From contig JANQRF010000002.1 in assembly GCA_028289285.1 (NCBI GenBank), forward strand, positions 1-64,000: a DNA stretch of 64,000 nt, read 5' to 3'. The notes beneath the pieces are model-generated. The model searched no databases. It was given only the letters and a program-made list of their open reading frames with translations, and was not told the origin of the DNA. The position numbers and the translations under genes were made by a program. Shown here piece by piece: positions 1 to 8,537 of the stretch (its first letter is position 1; each line of letters starts with the position of its first letter). Origin of the DNA: Alphaproteobacteria bacterium. Its GTDB lineage: Bacteria > Pseudomonadota > Alphaproteobacteria > Micavibrionales > Micavibrionaceae.

Positions 1-98
<98 letters not shown>

Positions 99-110
99 GG
101 AGCAGATAAA

Positions 111-365
111 ATGAAGTCAGTTTTTGAATCGGTGAGAGGAAGAGTTATATCCAAACTTAAGTCCAGAACAGAAGGCCTTAAACTTGACCCCACTGATGAT
201 AAGGCTGATGAAGAAGGGTTTATGCGCATAGAAGAAGAGATAGCAAAAGACTTGGGTATATCAACTGGCTCTGTGTCTAAATGGTTGGCTTTGGGATTTT
301 TAGGATTTTTCGCATACCATCCAACTTTAATTGATAGATATGCAGAAAAAATGGAATTGAAATAA
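111..365 (+). CDS. Small HTH-like ORFan between tuf and rpsJ (84 aa)
   Basis: I recognise no family. AAGGAG ends about eight bases before the ATG, so translation is well supported. Residues 44-59 (IAKDLGISTGSVSKWL) read like a helix-turn-helix recognition segment: a small residue, a G-I-S turn, then V-S-K-W. The rest is a basic N-terminus, an acidic stretch at 28-44 and a hydrophobic patch at 60-70. Codon use (AGA, ATA, CTT, TTA) looks more AT-rich than in flanking tuf and rpsJ, which suggests acquisition. It starts 12 bases after tuf and ends 17 bases before rpsJ, so it should be co-expressed with the most abundant translation genes. DNA or RNA binding is an inference from one motif. Confidence 0.75.
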   Translation: MKSVFESVRGRVISKLKSRTEGLKLDPTDDKADEEGFMRIEEEIAKDLGISTGSVSKWLALGFLGFFAYHPTLIDRYAEKMELK

Positions 366-382
366 ATTAAGGAAAAAGGAAA

Positions 383-706
383 ATGGACGCACAAACAATT
401 CGTATACGGCTTCAGGCCTTTGATCACCGCATTCTCGATACGTCTTCGCACGAGATCGTGAATACGGCCAAGCGCACAGGCGCAAGCGTACGGGGGCCGG
501 TGCCTCTGCCGACCCGTAAAGAGAAATTTACGGTTCTGCGCTCGCCGCACGTGGATAAGAAATCCATGGAGCAGTTTGAAATGCGCACCCACAAGCGCGT
601 GCTGGACATTGTTGATCCGACACCTCAAACCGTGGATGCACTGATGAAATTGGATCTGGCGGCAGGTGTTGACGTTGAAATCAAAATCGGCCAGGTGGCC
701 GCATAA
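383..706 (+). CDS. rpsJ: 30S ribosomal protein S10
   Basis: S10 is a component of the 30S head and also acts as NusE in antitermination complexes. The 107-aa product has the family hallmarks [13 protein letters not shown] near the N-terminus and [26 protein letters not shown] in the middle (residues about 37-61), followed by [10 protein letters not shown]. Length is typical for alphaproteobacteria. An AAGGAAAAAGG-like Shine-Dalgarno precedes the ATG. It is the first ribosomal gene of the cluster. The 79-base gap to rplC holds two hairpins, listed separately. Confidence 0.98.
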   Translation: MDAQTIRIRLQAFDHRILDTSSHEIVNTAKRTGASVRGPVPLPTRKEKFTVLRSPHVDKKSMEQFEMRTHKRVLDIVDPTPQTVDALMKLDLAAGVDVEIKIGQVAA

Positions 707-719
707 GGTTTAAGAAATA

Positions 720-766
720 ATCATCTGCAATGGTGCAGGTGATCTAAGCAGGTTTTTAAAATCTGC
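720..766 (+). promoter_or_regulatory. Two tandem hairpins between rpsJ and rplC
   Basis: Two stem-loops lie in the mRNA leader of rplC. The first pairs 720-729 with 734-743 (10 bp with one G-T wobble, 4-base loop). The second pairs 748-756 with 758-766 (GCAGGTTTT against AAAATCTGC, one wobble, with almost no loop as fully drawn). They stop 19 bases before the rplC start codon. S10 operons are often autoregulated by L4 through a structured leader, but that leader normally precedes rpsJ. The position here makes control of rplC-rplD onward possible, though this is only an inference from the fold. Confidence 0.45.
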
Positions 767-785
767 CTCTGGAAAGGAAAGAAAG

Positions 786-1568
786 ATGAAAAGAACCGGA
801 GTAATTGCACGCAAGGAAGGCATGACGCGTATCTTCACCGAAGATGGGCAGCAGCTTCCTGTGACTGTGATGAAAATTGATAACTGTCAGGTAACGAATA
901 TCCGCTCCAAAGATAAGGACGGGTATGTCGCTGTACAGCTTGGGGCTGGCACGGCAAAGATCAAGCGCACATCCAAAGCGATGCGCGGCGTATTTGCGAA
1001 GAACAAGATTGAGCCGAAAAAGAAAATGGCTGAGTTCCGCGTCGATGAAGACAAGGTACCTGAGATCGGACAGGAAATTGTGGCCAATCACTTCGTGCCG
1101 GGCCAGTTTGTCGATGTGGTCGGCACATCTATCGGTAAAGGTTTTGCCGGGGCGATGAAGCGCCACAATTTTGGAGGTATGCGCGCCTCTCACGGTGTAT
1201 CGATTTCTCACCGTGCACACGGTTCCACCGGTCAGTGTCAGGACCCGGGGAAAGTCTTTAAAGGCAAGAAAATGGCCGGTCACATGGGTGATGCGCGGAC
1301 AACGACGCAAAACCTCGAAGTGGTTGGCATTGATGAAGAAGACAATCTGGTTTTAATCAAAGGCTCCGTGCCCGGTGCAAAAGGCGGCTGGGTCTTTATT
1401 TCAGATGCGGTCAAAAAACCGTTTCCAGAAAATGTGCCTTTGCCGGCCGGTATCAAACAAGATGCTGTAAAAGCCCAAGACAATAATGCTGACAATACAG
1501 AACAACAAGATGCTGAAGCTACTGAAGCGCCTGCCGAAGAAGCTCCTGCAGAAGAAGATAAGGAGTAA
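786..1568 (+). CDS. rplC: 50S ribosomal protein L3 with acidic C-terminal tail
   Basis: L3 is an early-assembling 50S protein near the peptidyl transferase centre. The N-terminus [17 protein letters not shown] and the central block with [15 protein letters not shown] and KMAGHMGD are diagnostic, the latter covering the glutamine-methylated loop. At 260 aa it is longer than the usual 210-240. The extra length is a C-terminal tail from about residue 224, rich in Asp, Glu, Ala, Gln and Asn and ending [21 protein letters not shown] precedes the start. rplD follows six bases after the stop. Confidence 0.98.
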   Translation: MKRTGVIARKEGMTRIFTEDGQQLPVTVMKIDNCQVTNIRSKDKDGYVAVQLGAGTAKIKRTSKAMRGVFAKNKIEPKKKMAEFRVDEDKVPEIGQEIVANHFVPGQFVDVVGTSIGKGFAGAMKRHNFGGMRASHGVSISHRAHGSTGQCQDPGKVFKGKKMAGHMGDARTTTQNLEVVGIDEEDNLVLIKGSVPGAKGGWVFISDAVKKPFPENVPLPAGIKQDAVKAQDNNADNTEQQDAEATEAPAEEAPAEEDKE

Positions 1569-1573
1569 GGGCC

Positions 1574-2197
1574 ATGAAGATCGCAGTGAAAACACTTGAT
1601 GGCAAAGAGGCTGGAGATATTACGCTCGATAAAGATGTATTCGGCGCGGAAGTCCGTGACGATGTACTTCAGCGCGTGGTGAATTATCAGCTTGCGGGTC
1701 GTCAGGCCGGGACGCACAAAGCCAAAGAGCGTCATGAAATTAAAGGCACGGGCAAAAAGCCGTTCCGCCAAAAAGGCACAGGCCGCGCACGGGCTGGTGA
1801 CTTAAAGCGTAACATTGACCGTGGTGGCGGGGTTGTGCACGGGCCGCGTGTACGTTCTCACGCGCATAGCCTGCCAAAGAAAATCCGCCAGATGGCGATG
1901 CGTTGTGCGCTGTCTGTGAAAGCGGCGAACGGCCAGCTGATTGTGATTGAGGATGCGAAAGCCAAAGATCACAAAACAAAGCCGATGGCAGCGGCCATGC
2001 AAAAGCTTGGTGTAGATAGCGCTGTGATTGTAGCGGGCGCAGAAATTGATGCGAATTTCGCCCGTGGATGTGCGAATTTGCCGAAAATTGATGTCTTGCC
2101 CTCGCAAGGCGCAAACGTGTATGACATTCTCCGCCGGGACACGCTGATCCTTACAAAGGATGCCGTAGCCCAGCTGACAGAAAGATTGAAAGGGTAG
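1574..2197 (+). CDS. rplD: 50S ribosomal protein L4
   Basis: L4 binds 23S rRNA domain I, and its extended loop lines the exit tunnel. In many bacteria it also represses its own operon. The 207-aa product contains the tunnel-loop signature [13 protein letters not shown] (about residues 68-80), preceded by the basic [11 protein letters not shown]. The C-terminal half ends with [15 protein letters not shown], typical of the family. TAAGGGCC just before the ATG overlaps the rplC end, giving tight coupling. rplW starts five bases after the stop. Confidence 0.98.
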   Translation: MKIAVKTLDGKEAGDITLDKDVFGAEVRDDVLQRVVNYQLAGRQAGTHKAKERHEIKGTGKKPFRQKGTGRARAGDLKRNIDRGGGVVHGPRVRSHAHSLPKKIRQMAMRCALSVKAANGQLIVIEDAKAKDHKTKPMAAAMQKLGVDSAVIVAGAEIDANFARGCANLPKIDVLPSQGANVYDILRRDTLILTKDAVAQLTERLKG

Positions 2198-2201
2198 TCC
2201 G

Positions 2202-2522
2202 ATGGCTGCAAAGAAAAAAGAAAAAGTCGAAATTGCTGAATGGATGTATGAAATCATCCGCACGCCGGTAGTCACGGAAAAATCCACTATGGGTTCCGAG
2301 CATGGGCAGGTGACATTTAAGGTGCCTTTAAGTGCGACCAAGCCGAAAATCAAGACGGCGGTGGAAACGCTCTTTGGCGTGAAGGTCAAAGGCGTGAACA
2401 CGGTTGTTCAAAAAGGCAAGACCAAGCGTTTTAAAGGCATTCAGGCCCACCGGAGTGACTTTAAAAAAGCGATTGTCTCTCTGGAAGAGGGACAAACCAT
2501 TGATGTTGGAACAGGGGTTTAA
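2202..2522 (+). CDS. rplW: 50S ribosomal protein L23
   Basis: L23 sits at the exit of the peptide tunnel and docks trigger factor and SRP. The 106-aa product has the expected [12 protein letters not shown] near the N-terminus, [16 protein letters not shown] in the middle, and [18 protein letters not shown] near the end. The N-terminal lysine-rich leader [14 protein letters not shown] is slightly longer than in enterobacteria but usual for alphas. It begins five bases after rplD. Confidence 0.97.
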   Translation: MAAKKKEKVEIAEWMYEIIRTPVVTEKSTMGSEHGQVTFKVPLSATKPKIKTAVETLFGVKVKGVNTVVQKGKTKRFKGIQAHRSDFKKAIVSLEEGQTIDVGTGV

Positions 2523-2576
2523 ATAAAAAGGAAACTATGGCGGCTTCGCCGAGAATGAGCATAAAGGAAAAAGAAA

Positions 2577-3404
2577 ATGGCATTAAAACAATTTAAACCA
2601 AGAACGCCCGGAACACGCGGCCTGATTCAGGTCGACCGCAGCGCGTTGCATAAAGGCGCGCCTGAAAAGACTCTTCTGGAAGGCAAGAAGAAAACAGGTG
2701 GGCGGAACAATACGGGCCGCATTACATCACGTCATATTGGCGGCGGGCACAAGCAAAAATACCGTATTATCGACTGGAAGCGTAAAAAATTCGATGTCGA
2801 AGGCACGGTTGTGCGCATGGAATATGATCCGAACCGTACGGCCTTTATCGCGCTGATTGAATATACAGATGGTGAAAAAGCCTACATCGTTGCGCCTCAA
2901 CGTCTTCAGCCAGGCGATAAAATTATCGCGGCTCAAAAGGCAGACATTAAGCCGGGCAATGCCATGCCGTTGAAAGGTATGCCGGTCGGAACGATCATTC
3001 ACAATATTGAGCTCAAGCCCGGAAAAGGCGCGCAGCTTTGCCGCTCAGCCGGGACATATGCACAGCTTGCCGGTCGTGACCAGGGCTATGCGCAGGTCAA
3101 ACTGGCGTCTGGCGAACTTCGCATGATCCATCAGGATTGCATGGCAACGATTGGCGCGGTTTCAAATCCGGATCACATGAACACCAATGACGGGAAAGCT
3201 GGCCGTACACGCTGGAAAGGTAAGCGTCCATCTGTGCGTGGTGTTGTGATGAACCCGGTCGATCATCCGCATGGTGGTGGTGAAGGGAAAAGCTCCGGTG
3301 GGCGTCATCCATGTACACCATGGGGGAAACCGACCAAGGGCTATAAGACTCGTAAGAACAAGACAACCAATAAATTTATTATTCGCAGAAGGAAGAAGAA
3401 ATAA
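2577..3404 (+). CDS. rplB: 50S ribosomal protein L2
   Basis: L2 is essential for subunit association and peptidyl transfer. The 275-aa product has the N-terminal [15 protein letters not shown], the RNA-binding core and the C-terminal [16 protein letters not shown] block (around residue 221-236), with the conserved histidine implicated in activity. Length is standard. AAAGGAAAAAG precedes the ATG. The stop codon overlaps the ATG of the next small gene as TAATG, a translational-coupling arrangement. Confidence 0.98.
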   Translation: MALKQFKPRTPGTRGLIQVDRSALHKGAPEKTLLEGKKKTGGRNNTGRITSRHIGGGHKQKYRIIDWKRKKFDVEGTVVRMEYDPNRTAFIALIEYTDGEKAYIVAPQRLQPGDKIIAAQKADIKPGNAMPLKGMPVGTIIHNIELKPGKGAQLCRSAGTYAQLAGRDQGYAQVKLASGELRMIHQDCMATIGAVSNPDHMNTNDGKAGRTRWKGKRPSVRGVVMNPVDHPHGGGEGKSSGGRHPCTPWGKPTKGYKTRKNKTTNKFIIRRRKKK

Positions 3405-3607
3405 TGGATGCGTTTACTTCACGAGGGGTTGTTACACAAGTCGACCTTAGTGCCTTTACAACCGTACAGCCTGAGGATCGTACAGGTACTACCAGTTTTG
3501 CAACAGATAGATTTCCAGGCCTTGAGTTGGGAGACAGAGTAGAGATTACCCACGGTCCAGGAGGATATGTTGTTAGTGGAGTCACTAAATTGGAGAAAAA
3601 ACGATGA
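3404..3607 (+). CDS. Small ORFan translationally coupled to rplB and rpsS (67 aa)
   Basis: No family is recognised. The case for a real gene is its fit: the ATG overlaps the rplB stop (TAATG) and its TGA overlaps the rpsS ATG (ATGA), so both neighbours are coupled to it and there is no slack sequence. In most bacteria rplB is followed directly by rpsS. The product is acidic to neutral, rich in V, T, G and D. The C-terminal half ([10 protein letters not shown], then [10 protein letters not shown]) looks like a small beta-barrel, and it ends LEKKR. Codon use is more AT-rich than in its neighbours. A role in the ribosome or in co-regulation is possible but unproven. Confidence 0.75.
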   Translation: MDAFTSRGVVTQVDLSAFTTVQPEDRTGTTSFATDRFPGLELGDRVEITHGPGGYVVSGVTKLEKKR

Positions 3608-3879
3608 CTAGAAGTGTATGGAAAGGTCCTTTTGTTGACCGTCATATTTTGAAGAAAACCGAAGAGCACCGCGCCGGGAAAATCAAAGGTGTGATTAAAA
3701 CATGGTCGCGCCGCTCAACGATTTTGCCGCAGATGGTGGGGATTACCTACGGTGTGCATAACGGGAATAAATTCATTCCTGTGCTTGTCACGGACCAGAT
3801 GATCGGGCATAAGTTCGGCGAATTCGCCCCGACCCGCACCTATTGGGGTCATGGCGCGGATAAGAAAGCGAAGAAATAA
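3604..3879 (+). CDS. rpsS: 30S ribosomal protein S19
   Basis: S19 forms a complex with S13 in the 30S head and contacts the A-site region. The 91-aa product carries [12 protein letters not shown] at the start, [21 protein letters not shown] in two adjoining stretches in the middle, and [15 protein letters not shown] near the end, all diagnostic. Its ATG is embedded in the preceding ORFan stop (ATGA), so initiation probably depends on upstream translation. Downstream comes a repeat-containing gap and another ORFan instead of the usual rplV. Confidence 0.98.
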   Translation: MTRSVWKGPFVDRHILKKTEEHRAGKIKGVIKTWSRRSTILPQMVGITYGVHNGNKFIPVLVTDQMIGHKFGEFAPTRTYWGHGADKKAKK

Positions 3880-3889
3880 CGGAATGCTT

Positions 3890-3937
3890 AACCGCGAAGC
3901 GGTTTAGCCAAGCCGTTATCCCCGCGAAGGCGGGGAT
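3890..3937. repeat. Two palindromic GC-rich repeats downstream of rpsS
   Basis: The 80-base gap between rpsS and the next ORFan holds two perfect stem-loops: AACCGC-GAA-GCGGTT at 3890-3904 and ATCCCCGC-GAAG-GCGGGGAT at 3918-3937. The second resembles the short GC-rich palindromes dispersed in many proteobacterial genomes. Neither is followed by a U-tract, so they are not typical terminators. They may mark the junction of an insertion or stabilise upstream mRNA. Confidence 0.7.
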
Positions 3938-3959
3938 CTGGTAAAGAAAGAGTATTAAT

Positions 3960-4274
3960 ATGAATAGAACAATTATAATACCGAAAGATTTTGACGAGGT
4001 TACAAGATTAAAAATATTAACCGGGATTTTTGGTGTTCACACAAACCATGATTACGATCATGGGGTGCCTGTACCTGAAACACATGCGGTTGCTCTTGAT
4101 GTAATGCTTGGTTATATGCGTAAAGGTGAAGATTTACCGATTGTTTTATCTTCTCCACCAAATTTGGAGCAAGTAGTTCAATTGGAAGAATTAGGTATAG
4201 AAATTGTTGAAACAGAAAACCCTAATACTGGAAATAAAAGCTTTAGGTTTTCAAAATTAGAAGCAGTAATGTAG
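3960..4274 (+). CDS. Small ORFan between rpsS and rplV (104 aa)
   Basis: I recognise no family. The ORF is complete, clearly AT-richer than rpsS and rplV, and uses ATA, TTA and AGA codons rare in its neighbours. Visible features are a short hydrophobic start (MNRTIIIPKDF), a central stretch with several His residues (HTNHDYDHG, about 27-35), and an acidic C-terminal half (QLEELGIEIVETEN). The Shine-Dalgarno is weak (AAAGAAAGAG). It follows a palindromic repeat and precedes an 87-base gap. It interrupts the nearly universal rpsS-rplV adjacency, so it is probably an acquired gene that relies on operon transcription. Confidence 0.65.
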   Translation: MNRTIIIPKDFDEVTRLKILTGIFGVHTNHDYDHGVPVPETHAVALDVMLGYMRKGEDLPIVLSSPPNLEQVVQLEELGIEIVETENPNTGNKSFRFSKLEAVM

Positions 4275-4361
4275 TTTAATAATTGTCTCACAAAAGTGGC
4301 TTAAATGCCCGCCCCGCCAAACTAAAAAAACTGGCGATGGTTTAAGAAAAAGGAGAAGAAA

Positions 4362-4952
4362 ATGGGACAGAGTGCAAATGAAAGACGGGAAAGTCCGCAG
4401 GAGGCCAAAGCGATGGCCAAGTATCTGCGTACAAGCCCGCAAAAACTTAATCTGGTCGCACAGACCATTCGCGGTAAAAATGCAGGCCGCGCGTTAACGG
4501 ATCTTGAATTTTCAAACCGCCGCATTGCGCAGGATGTGCGTAAAGTGCTTCAAAGCGCGATTGCGAATGCTGAAAACAATCACGGTTTGGATGTCGATAA
4601 GCTCTATGTCGCCGAGGCGTATGTCGGTAAATCCATCACGATGAAGCGCTGGCGTGCCCGGGCCCGTGGCCGCGCGGCAAAAATCATGAAGCCGTTCAGC
4701 CGTCTGACTGTTGTTGTGCGTGAGCAGGGCGCAGAGCCGAAAAAGCCAAAAGCAAAAACGGCAGCCCCGAAAAAAGCGGCGCCGAAGAAAGAAGAAGCGC
4801 CAAAGACAGAGGCTAAAAAGGAAACAGCCAAGAAGGCGCCTGCCAAAAAAGCACCTGCTAAAAAGGCAGCGGCCAAGAAAACAACTGATAAAACTCCGGC
4901 CAAGAAAACAGCCGCAAAGAAATCAACCGCCAAAAAAGCGGACAAGGAATAA
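4362..4952 (+). CDS. rplV: 50S ribosomal protein L22 with Lys/Ala-rich tail
   Basis: L22 lines the peptide exit tunnel. Residues 1-122 match the alpha-type protein, including [26 protein letters not shown] and [19 protein letters not shown]. Residues about 125-196 are a low-complexity tail built of K, A, P, E and T in repeated PAKKA/AAKK units, much like a bacterial histone-H1-like domain. Ordinary L22 is 110-130 aa. The tail stays in frame and is followed normally by rpsC, so it is real. AAAGGAGAAG precedes the ATG. Extra rRNA binding by the tail is inferred. Confidence 0.97.
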   Translation: MGQSANERRESPQEAKAMAKYLRTSPQKLNLVAQTIRGKNAGRALTDLEFSNRRIAQDVRKVLQSAIANAENNHGLDVDKLYVAEAYVGKSITMKRWRARARGRAAKIMKPFSRLTVVVREQGAEPKKPKAKTAAPKKAAPKKEEAPKTEAKKETAKKAPAKKAPAKKAAAKKTTDKTPAKKTAAKKSTAKKADKE

Positions 4953-4966
4953 GGAGCATTTGAGAT

Positions 4967-5653
4967 ATGGGACAGAAAGTTAATCCAATTGGTTTGCGCG
5001 TCGGGATCAACCGCACATGGGATTCCCGCTGGTTTGATAATCGGGGATATGCCGACAAGCTTGTGCAGGACCTTGAGCTGCGTAAATATATCCAGGATAA
5101 GCTGAAAGCTGCCGGGATTTCAAAAGTGATCATTGAGCGGGCTGCGAAAAACACACGCGTAACGGTCTATACGGCCCGCCCGGGTGTGATCATCGGGAAA
5201 AAAGGCGCTGACATTGAAAAGCTCCGTAAGGATCTTTCCGAACGCGCCGGCAGTGAAGTGTCTTTGAACATTGTTGAAATTCGCAAACCTGAACTGGATG
5301 CACAGCTTGTGGCTGAAGGCGTGTGCCAACAACTGGAGCGCCGTGTGTCTTTCCGCCGGGCGATGAAGCGCGCGGTTCAAAACTCTTTACGTTTTGGCGC
5401 GCTTGGTATCCGGATTAACGTGTCTGGTCGTTTGGGTGGCGCTGATATTGCGCGGACGGAATGGTACCGTGAAGGTCGTGTACCTTTACACACACTGCGT
5501 GCCGACATTGATTACGGCTTTGCCGAAGCGCTGACGACCTATGGGATTATTGGCGTGAAGGTCTGGCTTTATAAAGGCGATATCATGGCCCATGACCCGA
5601 TGGCGCGCGATAAGCGTATTCAGGAGTCTCAGGGCGGGATGCCACGGGGCTAA
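4967..5653 (+). CDS. rpsC: 30S ribosomal protein S3
   Basis: S3 sits at the mRNA entry channel of the 30S subunit. The 228-aa product starts [20 protein letters not shown] and includes a KH-type RNA-binding domain with [15 protein letters not shown] (about residues 71-85), then [20 protein letters not shown]. Length is typical. It starts 14 bases after rplV with AAGGAG upstream. After its stop a 202-base gap precedes rplP, instead of the usual near-overlap. Confidence 0.98.
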   Translation: MGQKVNPIGLRVGINRTWDSRWFDNRGYADKLVQDLELRKYIQDKLKAAGISKVIIERAAKNTRVTVYTARPGVIIGKKGADIEKLRKDLSERAGSEVSLNIVEIRKPELDAQLVAEGVCQQLERRVSFRRAMKRAVQNSLRFGALGIRINVSGRLGGADIARTEWYREGRVPLHTLRADIDYGFAEALTTYGIIGVKVWLYKGDIMAHDPMARDKRIQESQGGMPRG

Positions 5654-5855
5654 TGGCCTGATTTTAATACTCTTTCCAGCCTTCCAAAAAAGTTAAAAAA
5701 AGGCTGGAAAAATAAAAATAAACCTTATATAGTGCGCGCGAAATTTGGCTAAAAGCGTTCACTTGAAGGCCCGCATAGAAACTACTCTGATTAAAAAGAG
5801 ATAAGTCTATGTGACAGCATTTTTTTTATGGTGAGCATAAGAGAAGAACAAGACG
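5654..5855 (+). promoter_or_regulatory. rpsC-rplP gap with hairpin and candidate internal promoter
   Basis: This gap is unusually long for the operon. It holds a perfect 10-bp stem (TTTCCAGCCT at 5673-5682 with AGGCTGGAAA at 5701-5710, 18-base loop). It also holds a possible sigma-70 promoter, CTGGAA at 5704-5709, 16 bases, then TATATA at 5726-5731, followed by a GC-rich discriminator GTGCGCGCG. The -35 is poor (3 of 6). No U-tract follows the stem, so it is not a standard terminator. I see no ORF with a ribosome-binding site here. An internal promoter for rplP onward is a reasonable guess. Confidence 0.35.
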
Positions 5856-6269
5856 ATGTTACAACCGAAGAAGACAAAATTTAGAAAAGCGCATAAAGGC
5901 CGCATCAAAGGCATAGCCAAGGGCGGAACAGATCTGAACTTTGGTGCCTATGGCCTCAAAGCGATGAGCCCGAACCGTATCACGGCCCGCCAGATTGAAG
6001 CAGCCCGTCGCTGTATCGCCCGTCACATTAAGCGTCAAGGTAAAGTCTGGATCCGCATTTTCCCGGATACGCCAGTCTCGAAAAAACCTCTTGAGGTGCG
6101 TCAGGGTAAGGGTAAAGGCTCCGTTGAATTTTGGGCCGCGAAGGTGAAGCCAGGCCGTATCATGTTTGAACTGGATGGTGTTCCGAAAGAACTAGCCCGT
6201 GAAGCGTTGGCGCTTGCAGCAGCAAAGCTTCCGGTTGAAACAAAATTCGTCAGCCGGATTGGAGAATAA
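5856..6269 (+). CDS. rplP: 50S ribosomal protein L16
   Basis: L16 helps position the A-site tRNA. The 137-aa product has the family N-terminus [16 protein letters not shown], the central [30 protein letters not shown] in adjoining parts, and [22 protein letters not shown] (about residues 86-107). Length is standard. It starts after a 202-base gap, with AGAAGAACAAG upstream, and is followed three bases later by rpmC. Confidence 0.98.
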   Translation: MLQPKKTKFRKAHKGRIKGIAKGGTDLNFGAYGLKAMSPNRITARQIEAARRCIARHIKRQGKVWIRIFPDTPVSKKPLEVRQGKGKGSVEFWAAKVKPGRIMFELDGVPKELAREALALAAAKLPVETKFVSRIGE

Positions 6270-6272
6270 GTC

Positions 6273-6467
6273 ATGAAAGCAGAAGAGTTAAAAGGCAAAA
6301 CAGAAGATGAGCTGAGCAAGATGCTCGTCGATCTGCGTAAAGAGCAGTTTAATCTGCGCTTTCAGCATTCCCAGGGACAACTGGAAGATACGGCAAAGAT
6401 GCGTAAAGCGCGCCGTGACATAGCCCGCGTGAAAACAGTTTTAAGCAAAGCCAAAAAGGCTGCGTAA
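6273..6467 (+). CDS. rpmC: 50S ribosomal protein L29
   Basis: L29 is a small helical protein beside L23 at the tunnel exit. The 64-aa product has the expected [14 protein letters not shown] and a central [19 protein letters not shown], followed by a basic helix with [12 protein letters not shown]. Length is normal. It lies 3 bases after rplP and 14 before rpsQ. Confidence 0.97.
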   Translation: MKAEELKGKTEDELSKMLVDLRKEQFNLRFQHSQGQLEDTAKMRKARRDIARVKTVLSKAKKAA

Positions 6468-6481
6468 GTAGGAGATAAGAT

Positions 6482-6895
6482 ATGCCACGCCGCGTACTAC
6501 AAGGAACAGTCGTTAGCGACAAAATGGATAAGACGGTCACAGTGCTTGTTGAGCGCCGTTTCATGCATCCGCTTTACAAGAAATACGTGAAGCGCACGGA
6601 CAAATACGCCGCGCATGACGAAGCGAACAGCTTTAAAGCCGGTGACAATGTCCAGATTATTGAATGCGCGCCGATCTCCAAGCGTAAGCGCTGGACAGTT
6701 GTGACAGACGGCGCAGCAGCCGCACCCGTAAAAGCAGAGAAGCCAAAAGCGAAAAAAGAAGCGGCGCCTAAGAAAGACGCAAAAGCCGAGGCAAAAAAAG
6801 AAGAGAAAAAGCCTGCGGCTAAAAAAGCAGCTAAAAAAGCGCCAGCTAAGAAAACAGCAGCTAAAAAGACGGCCAAGAAAAAAGACGACAAGTAA
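6482..6895 (+). CDS. rpsQ: 30S ribosomal protein S17 with Lys/Ala-rich tail
   Basis: S17 is an OB-fold primary binder of 16S rRNA. Residues 1-76 match the family ([21 protein letters not shown], then [21 protein letters not shown] in two adjoining parts). Residues about 78-137 are a low-complexity extension of K, A, P and E with [14 protein letters not shown] units, nearly doubling the usual 75-90 aa length. The composition resembles the L22 tail, although the genes are separate, so both proteins appear to have acquired the same kind of basic disordered extension. Start choice is supported by AGGAGATAAG upstream. Confidence 0.97.
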   Translation: MPRRVLQGTVVSDKMDKTVTVLVERRFMHPLYKKYVKRTDKYAAHDEANSFKAGDNVQIIECAPISKRKRWTVVTDGAAAAPVKAEKPKAKKEAAPKKDAKAEAKKEEKKPAAKKAAKKAPAKKTAAKKTAKKKDDK

Positions 6896-6920
6896 AAGAA
6901 GATAAATAAGGAACGATCAC

Positions 6921-7289
6921 ATGATCCAGATGCAATCAAATATGGATGTCGCGGATAACTCAGGCGCCCGCCGGGTTGAGTGCATCAAGGTTTTGGGTGG
7001 CTCACACCGCCGCACGGCCAATATTGGCGATATCGTTGTGGTGTCTGTAAAAGATGCTATTCCGCGCGGTAAAGTGAAAAAAGGTGATGTCCGTAAGGCC
7101 GTCATCGTGCGCTCCAAGCATGGTCTGAACCGTCAAAACGGTGAAAAGATCCGCTTTGACACAAATGCCTGTGTTTTGATCAGCGCGAATAAAGAGCCGA
7201 TCGGCACACGTATTTTTGGCCCCGTGACACGTGAATTACGAGGCAAGGGCTATATGAAAATCATTTCTCTAGCCGGTGAGGTGCTCTAA
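6921..7289 (+). CDS. rplN: 50S ribosomal protein L14
   Basis: L14 lies at the intersubunit bridge and binds the silencing factor RsfS in many bacteria. The 122-aa product is canonical: [27 protein letters not shown] at the N-terminus in adjoining stretches, then [31 protein letters not shown] and [24 protein letters not shown] precedes the ATG. Its stop overlaps the rplX start (TAATG). Confidence 0.98.
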   Translation: MIQMQSNMDVADNSGARRVECIKVLGGSHRRTANIGDIVVVSVKDAIPRGKVKKGDVRKAVIVRSKHGLNRQNGEKIRFDTNACVLISANKEPIGTRIFGPVTRELRGKGYMKIISLAGEVL

Positions 7290-7612
7290 TGACCCAGGCA
7301 AAAATGAAAATCAAAAAGGGCGATGAAGTGATCGTTCTGACCGGCAAAGACAAAGGCAAAAAAGGCGAGGTTCTTGTGGCTATGCCCGATGCACGCCGCG
7401 TGATTGTGCAGGGCGTGAATGTCGTGAAAAAACACAACAAACCCAGCCAGTTCAGCGCCGGCGGGATTGAAGAAAAAGAATTGTCTATTCATGTATCAAA
7501 CGTGGCTCTGGCCGATCCGAAAAAAGGAACTGCCACGCGCGTTGGATACAAGACACTCAAAGACGGTAAAAAAGTCCGCGTGGCGAAAGCCTCCGGCGAG
7601 ACGGTTGAATAA
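7289..7612 (+). CDS. rplX: 50S ribosomal protein L24
   Basis: L24 is an assembly initiator of the 50S subunit with a KOW motif. The 107-aa product shows [22 protein letters not shown] (about residues 7-28), the KOW core, and [15 protein letters not shown] further on, both diagnostic. Its ATG overlaps the rplN stop. rplE follows after 11 bases. Confidence 0.98.
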   Translation: MTQAKMKIKKGDEVIVLTGKDKGKKGEVLVAMPDARRVIVQGVNVVKKHNKPSQFSAGGIEEKELSIHVSNVALADPKKGTATRVGYKTLKDGKKVRVAKASGETVE

Positions 7613-7623
7613 GGATAAAGAGA

Positions 7624-8187
7624 ATGTCTTACACACCACGTTTTAAAGAGCGTTACGACAGCCAGATTAAAGCCGAAATGAAAGGTACTTTCGGCTATGC
7701 AAATGACAACCAGATTCCAAAGCTGGATAAGATTGTCATTAATATGAGCGTGACAGATGCCGTGACAGACCGGAAGGCGGTTGAAAAGGCGATGGAACAG
7801 CTTGCTCTGATCACAGGTCAAAAGCCGGTTGTGACCCGCGCGAAGAAATCAAACGCTTCGTTCAAGCTGCGTGAAGGTATGGCGCTTGGCTGTAAGGTTA
7901 CACTGCGCCGCGAGCGTATGTATGAATTCCTGGATCGTCTGGTGACGATTGCACTGCCGCGCGTGCGTGACTTCCGCGGTGTGAACCACAAGAGCTTTGA
8001 TGGCAAGGGCAACTATGCCATGGGCATTAAAGAGCAGATCGTGTTCCCGGAAATCGAATACGACAAAGTCGATAAAATGCTCGGCATGGATATTATTATT
8101 TGTACAACCGCCAAAACGGATGATGAAGCGCGTGAATTGTTGCGCGCTTTTGACCTGCCGTTTCAGGATAAACGAGACCAAAAGTAA
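7624..8187 (+). CDS. rplE: 50S ribosomal protein L5
   Basis: L5 binds 5S rRNA and contacts the P-site tRNA. The 187-aa product has the family blocks [42 protein letters not shown] in two adjacent pieces, [19 protein letters not shown], and the C-terminal [18 protein letters not shown]. Length is slightly above the typical 178-185. AAGGATAAAG precedes the ATG, and rpsN follows after 15 bases. Confidence 0.98.
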   Translation: MSYTPRFKERYDSQIKAEMKGTFGYANDNQIPKLDKIVINMSVTDAVTDRKAVEKAMEQLALITGQKPVVTRAKKSNASFKLREGMALGCKVTLRRERMYEFLDRLVTIALPRVRDFRGVNHKSFDGKGNYAMGIKEQIVFPEIEYDKVDKMLGMDIIICTTAKTDDEARELLRAFDLPFQDKRDQK

Positions 8188-8202
8188 GGAAGAGATTTAA
8201 GC

Positions 8203-8508
8203 ATGGCTAAAAAATGTTCAGTTGAGAGAAATAACAAACGCCGCCGTATGGCAAAAAGCAAGGCGAATAAGCGCGCTGCGCTCAAAGCGATCATCAAAAA
8301 TCGCGAGTTGCCGATGGAAGAGCGTTTTGCAGCCGTTTTGCAACTCTCTGAACTGCCGCGTAATTCGTCCAAAGTGCGTGGACGCAATCGCTGTGCCTTA
8401 ACAGGCCGTCCGCGCGGACATCACCGCAAGTTCGGGATCTCCCGTGTGGCTTTGCGTGATCTGGCCTCGCGCGGTGAATTGCCTGGCGTTGTGAAGTCGA
8501 GCTGGTAG
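8203..8508 (+). CDS. rpsN: 30S ribosomal protein S14 (zinc-independent form)
   Basis: S14 is a late-assembling 30S head protein. The 101-aa product is the long, zinc-independent form: it has [21 protein letters not shown] near the C-terminus (two adjoining parts) but lacks the paired CxxC zinc knuckle of the 61-aa type. The protein ends with the usual LPGVVKSSW. Its start has AAGGAAGAG upstream. Confidence 0.97.
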   Translation: MAKKCSVERNNKRRRMAKSKANKRAALKAIIKNRELPMEERFAAVLQLSELPRNSSKVRGRNRCALTGRPRGHHRKFGISRVALRDLASRGELPGVVKSSW

Positions 8509-8537
8509 GAATTTAGGAAGGAAAAGGTAGATACATC

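Noticed and set aside
2537..2596. 19-codon frame in the rplW-rplB gap with a purine-rich upstream
   Set aside because: It overlaps the rplB start out of frame, and the purines more likely form the rplB ribosome-binding site.
4604..4945. Phe/Ala-rich minus-strand frame opposite the L22 tail
   Set aside because: AAG/AAA and GCx codons read backwards give Phe/Ser/Ala-rich frames. The same artefact occurs opposite the S17 tail (6574-6939).
5673..5710. Perfect 10-bp inverted repeat as a terminator after rpsC
   Set aside because: The 18-base loop and lack of a U-tract after the stem on either strand argue against termination. It may be part of a promoter region instead.
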